In this document: one piece after another, positions 1 through 6,469 of the stretch
Position numbering within the stretch: position 1 is the stretch's first letter
Layout: every line of letters starts with the position of its first letter
Assembly (NCBI GenBank): GCA_030591285.1
Contig: JAUVBH010000066.1
Location: forward strand, 1-7,843
DNA: 7,843 nt
Reading direction: 5' to 3'
DNA from: Thermoplasmatota archaeon
GTDB lineage: Archaea > Thermoplasmatota > Penumbrarchaeia > Penumbrarchaeales > Penumbrarchaeaceae
Made by a program: the position numbers and the translations under genes
The notes under the pieces: model-generated
The model's input: only the letters and a program-made list of their open reading frames with translations
What the model was told of the DNA's origin: nothing
The model's database searches: none

Positions 1-51
1 CCAAAGGGTTGATCGTTTTACTTCAACAAGCCCAGCATTGCACGGAAATCA

Positions 52-60
52 TTTTATGTA
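52..60 (+). promoter_or_regulatory. Candidate TATA box for the peptidase gene
   Basis: The AT-rich stretch TTTTATGTA is centred 26 bases before the in-frame GTG at 82, the spacing expected for a leaderless archaeal transcript starting at that codon. It is too close to ATG 67 to serve a transcript beginning there. No good Shine-Dalgarno is placed for ATG 67 (only AGG directly touching the codon). The box would support GTG 82 as the true start. The evidence is spacing and composition only. Confidence 0.35.
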
Positions 61-66
61 ATTAGG

Positions 67-3000
67 ATGCAATCTGTTCCTGTGAAGTCCAGCCGCGTTT
101 TCTTTGCCATAGCCATACTCATCCTGTCAGCTCTGCTTTCTGCCCAGGTTACTGAAGCTGATGAACTGAAAACAAGGGCTCCCGAAACCTGGACCATTCT
201 GTCATACATGGCAGGTGACAGCAATCTGGAATCCGATATGATCGGGGACCTGAACGAGCTGGAGACAATTGGGTCTTCGGAGAATGTCAATATCCTGGTC
301 CAGCTTGATAGAAAGGATGGTTGGGATTCAAGTAACGGGGATTGGAAGGATACTCGACGTTTTCTGGTCCAGCAGGATGACACTAACGATATCGCTTCTA
401 CCAGAATGGATGATCCTGAGCTGGGCGAGAAGAATATGAACGACCCCTGGACCTTGAAAGAGTTCCTCGTTTGGGGTTTTACAAATTATCCAGCGGACCA
501 CTACATGATCACCATGCATGGACACGCTAGCGGTCCGGTAATCGGTTTGATGGACGATGATGACTCCACTCTCTCCGGTTCCAACAAGATGAGCACGGAG
601 GGTATGGGGTGGGCTATCAGATCAGCCATAGATGAGACCATAGACAGACCTGTGGACATTGTCTCTCTGGATGTATGCTGGATGGGCATGTTGGAACCCG
701 CCATGGAACTGATGGACCACTCCAAATATTTCATCAGCTCATACGATCTTATTCCAGCAGCAGGATGGCCTTATGATCAATGCCTTCCCTTGATCCTGGA
801 TGATTCCAAGACCATGGAGGAGAGATTGACAGAGGTCGTGGAATTGTTCATTGACGGTTACTCCTCCAGGTGGTCATATGTGAGCCTGTTCGCACTGGAC
901 CAATCTGAGATAAGGGACCAGCTTGTCCCTGCATTTGAAATATTGGCAGAAGAGATGTTCTATACCATTTATGATGGAAGGGCTATTTACGATTCTCTTC
1001 TTCAGGTTGTTGACAAACCCACCAACAAGGATGGGAGTGTCTTCAACGATCGATATGTCGAACTTTATCAGTTCTCACAATATCTCTCACAGGATACCAG
1101 AGCTCCCGAGAGGGTCAGATCAGCTGCAAGAAATGTGCTGGAGACAGAGGATTCAGTGATGATCCATAGAAAAGCTGCTGTCAACCATCCAGCGGATTCC
1201 AGGTTGATGGGGATATACTTCCCTGTGAATATGGATGATCCGGATTATGCAACCATGCGAATAGGGCAGACCACAGCCTGGGACGATATGGTAAAACTGT
1301 ATACGAGGGAGATCGATGCGAGACCGGAATCTTTGAACTGGACGACCGAGAAACCCCAGTCCATCGACCTTTTATTAAGAACTTCAACACCCCAGGTTAT
1401 CTCGTCGGTTTCCGTGGAGATATTGACCAACAATGGTACCGAGAACGTCACTCTCATCGGGACAGGGGGACTTTTTTCCGGTTCTTATGAACCGGATGAT
1501 GAAAATGAGTTCCAGTATCGTTTCAGGGTAACTTCGATCTACGGAGGGGTCGTTGATTTCCCTCCGGATGGTTACAGTTCCATTCAGTTCGTTCAGGAAT
1601 ACTCCCCACCTGAGGTGTGGCATGATCCCCCACCCGTTGTAAATGTTGGTTCGGTCACAGGTGGGTTGACGTTCTATATCCGGGACAGCACGGGGATCGA
1701 GACCTCTATTGCTGATGATGTTCCTCGATTGGAATATCGTGAAGAAGGCAAGACGTCATGGTACAGCAGACCTCTGATAGAGAAGGGCAAGGACGAGTTC
1801 ACAGGGTGGGTTGAATTCTGGGAATCCCCCTCTGGGATGACGCCCGGGGCCGGTATAGAATACCGGGTAGTTGTCCAGGATGTTCTTGGAAATGCAATGA
1901 CATATCCTGCCTCCGGCTACTTCACTTCCACAATGGGGGTTGGAGCCCGCTTCTTCCTTGACGGTCTTTTCTCGGATACCACTTCACATGATCAGTTCAT
2001 CGAGGAATTCAGTGAACTTGGAATGGTGATAGATATTGGTCTCGATGAATCCAGTATCGACAATCTATCGACCTACAAGGGCTACATACTTATTTTGCCG
2101 GACACCCCAATACCCCAGACTAGAGTTGAAACCATCTCCGGGTTCGTTGAAGATGGGGGAGAGTTCCTCCTCATAATGGATCCATTGGATACAACCCAGG
2201 TAGCGATATCCCAGCTTCTACTGGATGAACTAGATATCTTGCCAACTACACAGGGTTCTGTCAATGGTTTCTATCCAAAGAACACGGTTTCCGAGCTTGG
2301 TGGGGATCTGCCGACCGTAACGGGAACCTCTTCAGGTTCATTCCAGATCTCCGGAGATCAGACCCCAGTTTACTATTCCGAGCCGCCATACGTTTCAATG
2401 TATACCGACTGGTATGGTTACGGCAAGATCATCGTCAGCATCCCTGACCTTCTCCATGATGATGTGATGGATCGCGATCCCAATCGACAGCTTGCTGACC
2501 GGGTCATCGGATACCTTCATGAGAATATGGTACCCGTTGTTGATGTCTCGGTCTCACCGGAGGGTGTGTTGACTCCAGGAACTCCGGCTACTTTCGACCT
2601 TTCCGGCTCATTCGATCGGGACGGTGAAGTGGTCCAGTATTCGATCTCGATGTCCGATAACACTTATCTGGAAGGGAAGGATCCGCAGTTCGAGCACACC
2701 TTCGACAACGTCGGGGTCTTCACAATTATCATAAAGGTCTATGATGGAGAGGGTGACGCTGGAACCCTCACCATGACAGTCAGGGTGAACAGACCCCCCA
2801 CCACCGATATCGGGATATCATCTGTCAAGGTCTATGCAGGGCAACAGGTCACTTTCACCTACAAAGGGAGGGATCCGGATGGGGATGAATTCACCGTGGA
2901 ATGGGAGTTTGGAGATGGATTCAAGGTAGCTGGACTCCTTGTTCATCACACCTACAGCAGGAGAGGAGAATTCACATACACCATCACCGTCCGTGATGTC

Positions 3001-3942
3001 TGGGGCCTGGAGAGGGAGAAATCAGGTGACATATCTGTTCTCAATTCTGAACCATTCGCAATTATCGACAAAGAAAATATTTTCGTCAATAACGGACCTG
3101 CCAACTTCTCTGGCGATCTAATGGTCACACTCTATCTTACAGAGGGTGACAGCGTCAGGATCCCTGGGGATCTTTCCTATGACCCGGACCAGAACGATAT
3201 CATCAATTTCACGTGGGACATGGGAGACGGTACGATATTGCATGATCGGATCGTAACACATGTCTTCAAGACCTCTGGCCTTCTCAGGATCAATCTTACT
3301 GTGGATGACGGATTTGGCGGATCCCACGGTGTCGAGATACCGGTGATCGTGGATAATCGTGTCCCGTTCGCTGCATTCCAGTCCGATGAGGATGGTGGGA
3401 AGGTAACATTCGATGCTTCATTGACAACCGACGATCCCTGGGATCTGGATGGTCTACTTTACAAATGGGATTTTGGAGATGGCAAGGAGAAGGTGACAAC
3501 TTCTCCTTTTGTGGAGCATGATTACAAGTTCGGTGGAAAATACACGGTCAAATTGACCGTGACCGACAGCGATGGTGCCAAGAGCGTCTTCAAGGAAGAG
3601 ATCTCTGTCAGTGGAATTGGTCTGAATGTCGTGATGGCTCTTGTTGTCTCTATCATTGTGATACTTTTTGTCATGGGGGTCGTTGTCTGGAGAAGATTGA
3701 AGGAGAGGATGGTCCAGGAGGATAAGGGACTTCTGGAGGTCCTTGGATTCAATAAAGACGATGATGATATCGAAGAGGATGACCGGCAAAAAGGTGGTTT
3801 CAAGAAGCATGTCCACACGGATAGACCAAGAAAACGGATCAAGAAACAGGATGATGAGGAACCCCCTCCCCTGCCAAAAAATTACGAAAGGAAAGCCCTT
3901 CCCCCCAAACCAAGGAGGGCCAGAAGGAGTGAGGGTGATTGA
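67..3942 (+). CDS. Membrane-anchored clostripain-like (C11) cysteine peptidase with four PKD domains
   Basis: Probable extracellular protease held on the outer face of the membrane. Residues 11-26 form a signal-peptide core after a basic N-region. The peptidase C11 domain covers about 40-415, with H151 (motif HGHASG) and C204 (DVCWMGMLE) as the dyad. Their 53-residue spacing is close to that of clostripain, and D202 sits two before the Cys, where clostripain has an Asp linked to Arg specificity (from memory). Two beta-sandwich segments follow (about 430-510, 513-622), then a GATase1-like domain (626-820) without a catalytic Cys. Four PKD domains lie at about 824-907, 910-991, 993-1096 and 1097-1181; the last three keep WEFGDG, WDMGDG and WDFGDG. 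A transmembrane helix (1186-1207) precedes an 83-residue charged tail with PPPLP and LPPKP. At least seven N-glycosylation sequons lie outside. ATG 67 is the first start after an in-frame stop at 10-12; GTG 82 gives a more typical signal peptide and has a TATA-like box 26 bases upstream. Fold assignment is firm; substrate is unknown. Confidence 0.9.
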   Translation: MQSVPVKSSRVFFAIAILILSALLSAQVTEADELKTRAPETWTILSYMAGDSNLESDMIGDLNELETIGSSENVNILVQLDRKDGWDSSNGDWKDTRRFLVQQDDTNDIASTRMDDPELGEKNMNDPWTLKEFLVWGFTNYPADHYMITMHGHASGPVIGLMDDDDSTLSGSNKMSTEGMGWAIRSAIDETIDRPVDIVSLDVCWMGMLEPAMELMDHSKYFISSYDLIPAAGWPYDQCLPLILDDSKTMEERLTEVVELFIDGYSSRWSYVSLFALDQSEIRDQLVPAFEILAEEMFYTIYDGRAIYDSLLQVVDKPTNKDGSVFNDRYVELYQFSQYLSQDTRAPERVRSAARNVLETEDSVMIHRKAAVNHPADSRLMGIYFPVNMDDPDYATMRIGQTTAWDDMVKLYTREIDARPESLNWTTEKPQSIDLLLRTSTPQVISSVSVEILTNNGTENVTLIGTGGLFSGSYEPDDENEFQYRFRVTSIYGGVVDFPPDGYSSIQFVQEYSPPEVWHDPPPVVNVGSVTGGLTFYIRDSTGIETSIADDVPRLEYREEGKTSWYSRPLIEKGKDEFTGWVEFWESPSGMTPGAGIEYRVVVQDVLGNAMTYPASGYFTSTMGVGARFFLDGLFSDTTSHDQFIEEFSELGMVIDIGLDESSIDNLSTYKGYILILPDTPIPQTRVETISGFVEDGGEFLLIMDPLDTTQVAISQLLLDELDILPTTQGSVNGFYPKNTVSELGGDLPTVTGTSSGSFQISGDQTPVYYSEPPYVSMYTDWYGYGKIIVSIPDLLHDDVMDRDPNRQLADRVIGYLHENMVPVVDVSVSPEGVLTPGTPATFDLSGSFDRDGEVVQYSISMSDNTYLEGKDPQFEHTFDNVGVFTIIIKVYDGEGDAGTLTMTVRVNRPPTTDIGISSVKVYAGQQVTFTYKGRDPDGDEFTVEWEFGDGFKVAGLLVHHTYSRRGEFTYTITVRDVWGLEREKSGDISVLNSEPFAIIDKENIFVNNGPANFSGDLMVTLYLTEGDSVRIPGDLSYDPDQNDIINFTWDMGDGTILHDRIVTHVFKTSGLLRINLTVDDGFGGSHGVEIPVIVDNRVPFAAFQSDEDGGKVTFDASLTTDDPWDLDGLLYKWDFGDGKEKVTTSPFVEHDYKFGGKYTVKLTVTDSDGAKSVFKEEISVSGIGLNVVMALVVSIIVILFVMGVVVWRRLKERMVQEDKGLLEVLGFNKDDDDIEEDDRQKGGFKKHVHTDRPRKRIKKQDDEEPPPLPKNYERKALPPKPRRARRSEGD
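3925..3929 (+). promoter_or_regulatory. Ribosome binding site deciding the TTG start of the phosphoesterase
   Basis: AGGAG ends 9 bases before TTG 3939, inside the last codons of the peptidase gene. The codon just before TTG in the same frame is a stop (TGA at 3936-3938), so translation of the phosphoesterase cannot begin further upstream. The next residues, RIAVLSDIHSN, are already the first catalytic motif, so it cannot begin much further downstream either. A TTG start is therefore well supported. Confidence 0.7.
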
Positions 3943-4640
3943 GGATAGCTGTCCTTTCAGATATCCACTCCAATCCCTGGGCCCTGGAAAATGTTCTTGA
4001 AGCCATTGACGATGTGAACAGGATCTATGTCCTTGGGGATATCGTGGGAATTGGACCCAGACCTTCAGAGGCAATTGATCTCTTACGAAGGGACTCCAGG
4101 GTTCATCGGGTGATGGGAAACCATGATCACAACACACTTCATGGAACTGAATTCGGGCCTACGGACATAGTTCCCAGAAGGCCACATCATGATTGGATGA
4201 GGTCGAAGCTGTCAGTGGACCAGTTGGAATATCTGGCAGCTCCATTTGAGATCACTCTTAGTGATGGAATAGATATCAGATTCATGCACCGACATCCTCT
4301 GGATTGTGGCTCAAAGGTTCCATATTTCGATAGACCGCACCCCGATGTCCTGGACGATTTCTATTCCGATGTGCCGGGAGATCTGCTTTTCTTCGGACAC
4401 ACTCATTTCCCTCTGGATGTCCAGGGGCTGACAGGAAGAAGATATGTCAATCCTGGAGCAGTTGGGGCGCAGAATGGTGGAAAAGCAAGTTATGTCCTGA
4501 TGGACACATCCAGGGGATCATCCTCGATAGAGCGAAAAGAGGTCCCATATGATGTCGAAGCTGTGGTGGAGGATCTGGAAAAAGAGGAGGTTCCATACCG
4601 TCATTTCATTATCAGACAATTCTTTGGCCGGCGGTTGTAA
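3939..4640 (+). CDS. YfcE/MJ0936-type metallophosphoesterase
   Basis: Cytoplasmic calcineurin-like phosphoesterase of 233 residues, a usual length for this family, which hydrolyses phosphodiester or phosphomonoester bonds with two bound metal ions. All metal-ligand motifs are present in order: D8 and H10 (SDIHSN), D34 (GDIVGIGP), N61 and H62 (GNHDH), H117 (FMHRHP), H154 and H156 (GHTHFP), followed by the family signature NPGAVG at 171-176. Nothing is missing, so it should be active. The natural substrate cannot be read from the sequence; members of this family act on model phosphodiesters and a few on cyclic nucleotides. The TTG start overlaps the upstream stop codon (TTGA, 3939-3942), which implies co-transcription and coupled translation with the peptidase. 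It has no signal peptide or membrane segment, so it works on the other side of the membrane from the peptidase domain. Confidence 0.92.
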   Translation: MRIAVLSDIHSNPWALENVLEAIDDVNRIYVLGDIVGIGPRPSEAIDLLRRDSRVHRVMGNHDHNTLHGTEFGPTDIVPRRPHHDWMRSKLSVDQLEYLAAPFEITLSDGIDIRFMHRHPLDCGSKVPYFDRPHPDVLDDFYSDVPGDLLFFGHTHFPLDVQGLTGRRYVNPGAVGAQNGGKASYVLMDTSRGSSSIERKEVPYDVEAVVEDLEKEEVPYRHFIIRQFFGRRL

Positions 4641-4666
4641 TACCTTGGAGGGCCCGACCGGTAATC

Positions 4667-4673
4667 ATATTAA
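4667..4673 (+). promoter_or_regulatory. Candidate TATA box for the EF-hand membrane protein gene
   Basis: ATATTAA is centred 26 bases before GTG 4696, as expected for a leaderless archaeal transcript. It lies in the 55-base gap after the phosphoesterase stop, and no Shine-Dalgarno precedes the GTG (the upstream bases are pyrimidine-rich). Spacing, composition and the missing ribosome binding site agree with each other. Confidence 0.45.
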
Positions 4674-4679
4674 CACATC

Positions 4680-4691
4680 TTTTCTTTCCTT
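4680..4691 (+). terminator. T-rich tract, possible terminator of the peptidase-phosphoesterase transcript
   Basis: A pyrimidine tract with TTTT and TTT runs lies 39 bases after the phosphoesterase stop. Archaeal RNA polymerase can terminate at oligo-T runs without a hairpin, and none is seen here. The tract sits between the candidate TATA box and the start of the next gene, so it would end the upstream transcript just as the next one begins. Confidence 0.25.
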
Positions 4692-4695
4692 CAAG

Positions 4696-6426
4696 GTGAA
4701 GGTCAGAGGGGATCGTGCTGGAAGATCGAACGCAGCTTTCACGGTTGCGACCATCCTGCTTTTCTTGATCTCGGGTATTTTATTCGTTCCGGATATTATA
4801 AACGGAGAAGGATTGGTGATCACTGACAGTACTGATGATGTTATCAGGACCGGATATGTGGATGTCAAGATCGGAGGATATGACGAGATCGATATATCGT
4901 CCTTGAAGTCCACCGAAACGATCAGCGACATGACCATAACAATGACCTGTGTTGATGATATAACCGACGAAATTGGATACCTCTACACAATATCCGTGAG
5001 CGGGATCCATATTGCACTCCAGGAAGGGGCATTTGAAGTTTGGAGGCTTGGTGGTGAGGTCCAGAGTGTGGACAATGTGCAGACAGGTTACTCCAATAAC
5101 GAGATCACCGTGGTCGTGATGAAAACATCCATTGTTGGGGATGTGATCATCAATGGAACCACCAATTTTGACACCGTAGATTGGACAAAAGGGTCAACCA
5201 CGGAGAGCTATTATGATCTTGTTGGAGAAATAGATGACAGGACCAGGGCCCCGGGACCAGGTGATTACACCTTCAACATCGATGATGATGAAGGAGATGT
5301 AAGGCTCATCTATCTGGATGAGGAACCTGAAGAAGAAGCCGGTCTGGATATTGTCTCTCTATCCATCACACAGGGAGCAAATGTTCGATTGGACCTTTTA
5401 CTTGATGACACTCCGATCCGGGATGATCAGGTTACATACACCATCTTCCTGGGAAAGGACAGGGTTGAATGGTCCAATGGTGAAGCTTTCCATTTTTCAG
5501 ATGATGAAAGCAGATCAAGTGTCGGGTCGACCGTCAGCGATGAGACCATCGAGATAACGATCCCTGAGGATGATCTACAGGATGAACTTGGTGGTATTAT
5601 TGTACGTGCGAGGTGGGATGTTGATGAAAGCACATTCATCCAGGACCTCCTACCGGATGATCCGTATTCGATCTCCGAACTGCTCCCCTTTCCCCCCGGG
5701 CAAAGAAGGGAGATCAAGCTTGAAATGATCTCTCCGGAAGAGGTGATCATGAAGAGAACATACTCCGGATTCCTTCCCCAGTCAAGAGAAGATATCAGGT
5801 CCTCCATTGACACGAACGATGATGATGAGGTTGTCGATCAGGAGATCGATGAGTTCATTTCCGGTATCATGGATGATATCTCAACTTCGGATCATCAGGG
5901 TGATCTTGAAATGGATGGGAAGGAAGGAGAGATGGAACTTGATATCCAGTACAGTGGATTGAAAGGTCCTGTTGATTCCAGCACATCCATAGAGATAAGC
6001 TTCATACAGATCTTCACCTTCGACCTATCGGATAAATGGGATCTCTCCTATGATGTTGAGATCGAGTTCATTGATCCGGTTATTGTCCCACCTCTAATGA
6101 TCGAAGAGAATGATCTTGAATATCTGATCTACATCAATATTAGCGGTGATTGGGAGATAGATCCCCTCTCGCTGGAACCTGCCGAACTGAGCAACCATCT
6201 CTCGGCGGGAGGTATGGAAATTGAGCTTCTATTATCAGGTGAACGGGCACGTGAATTCGATCCTGGCTCCCTGTCCTTCGGTATCAGGGTCCCCATTGGA
6301 GTTGGAGATGATGACGATAATGCAGCATCCAGCGGGAATGATCTGACCTGGCTCTATGTATTGATCCTTGTTGTTATGCTGGTCGTTATGGGCGGAGTAT
6401 TCTTGTGGTACAGACGGGAAGACTGA
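4696..6426 (+). CDS. Type I membrane protein with duplicated DOMON-like domain and an EF-hand
   Basis: I do not recognise a named family for the whole 576-residue protein. A basic N-region (MKVRGDRAGR) and hydrophobic core (about 14-32) form a signal peptide. Two similar beta-rich domains follow at about 41-165 and 190-320. Each begins with an acidic DxxxDV motif (44-49, 197-202), then a DI pair 17-18 residues later (D66-I67, D218-I219), then a YTI strand about 30 residues on (Y97, Y248). This resembles DOMON or CBM9-type sandwiches that bind haem or sugars, but no ligand residue is certain. Residues 372-383 are a full EF-hand loop (D372, N374, D376, V379, E383) between two predicted helices. 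A further beta-rich region (about 410-535) leads to a transmembrane helix (551-571) and a short tail (WYRRED). The protein is very acidic. GTG 4696 is chosen because it gives a normal signal peptide; TTG 4645 and 4624 are alternatives, and ATG 4549 would overlap the previous gene by 92 bases. Confidence 0.75.
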   Translation: MKVRGDRAGRSNAAFTVATILLFLISGILFVPDIINGEGLVITDSTDDVIRTGYVDVKIGGYDEIDISSLKSTETISDMTITMTCVDDITDEIGYLYTISVSGIHIALQEGAFEVWRLGGEVQSVDNVQTGYSNNEITVVVMKTSIVGDVIINGTTNFDTVDWTKGSTTESYYDLVGEIDDRTRAPGPGDYTFNIDDDEGDVRLIYLDEEPEEEAGLDIVSLSITQGANVRLDLLLDDTPIRDDQVTYTIFLGKDRVEWSNGEAFHFSDDESRSSVGSTVSDETIEITIPEDDLQDELGGIIVRARWDVDESTFIQDLLPDDPYSISELLPFPPGQRREIKLEMISPEEVIMKRTYSGFLPQSREDIRSSIDTNDDDEVVDQEIDEFISGIMDDISTSDHQGDLEMDGKEGEMELDIQYSGLKGPVDSSTSIEISFIQIFTFDLSDKWDLSYDVEIEFIDPVIVPPLMIEENDLEYLIYINISGDWEIDPLSLEPAELSNHLSAGGMEIELLLSGERAREFDPGSLSFGIRVPIGVGDDDDNAASSGNDLTWLYVLILVVMLVVMGGVFLWYRRED

Positions 6427-6438
6427 CCATATTCGAAA

Positions 6439-6446
6439 GATTATTC
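6439..6446 (+). promoter_or_regulatory. Weak TATA-like box for the aRF1-like gene
   Basis: GATTATTC lies about 27 bases before ATG 6470, inside the 43-base gap after the previous stop codon. The match to an archaeal TATA box is poor; the position is its main support. It would give a leaderless transcript, in line with the absence of a Shine-Dalgarno before ATG 6470. Confidence 0.25.
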
Positions 6447-6456
6447 AAGCAGACCC

Positions 6457-6461
6457 TTTTT
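6457..6461 (+). terminator. Oligo-T run, possible terminator of the upstream gene
   Basis: Five T residues stand 30 bases after the stop codon of the membrane protein gene and just before ATG 6470. A short T run of this kind can terminate archaeal transcription. It is the only such run in this gap, but a run of five could also occur by chance. Confidence 0.22.
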
Positions 6462-6469
6462 ACACCCTC

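Noticed and set aside
3454..4137. A 227-codon open frame on the minus strand
   Set aside because: It runs antisense across the end of the peptidase gene and the start of the phosphoesterase gene, both strongly supported by motifs. Its translation shows no recognisable domain and has low-complexity composition.
4549..4695. An N-terminal extension of the EF-hand protein from ATG 4549
   Set aside because: It overlaps the phosphoesterase by 92 bases, encodes a Trp/Lys-rich stretch that is phosphoesterase sequence in another frame, and would bury the signal peptide.
5427..5813. A 128-codon minus-strand open frame rich in Ser
   Set aside because: It is the antisense image of the acidic GAT/GAC/TCC codons of the EF-hand membrane protein gene. 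It has no start signal or motif of its own.
5797..5880. Dockerin domain in the EF-hand protein
   Set aside because: Dockerins have two related calcium loops about 20-30 residues apart. Only one loop is present, so a single EF-hand is the better reading.
6368..6469. An N-terminal extension of the aRF1-like protein from ATG 6368
   Set aside because: These residues are the transmembrane end of the previous gene read in another frame, plus intergenic DNA. The family's N-terminal domain begins near residue 15 after ATG 6470.
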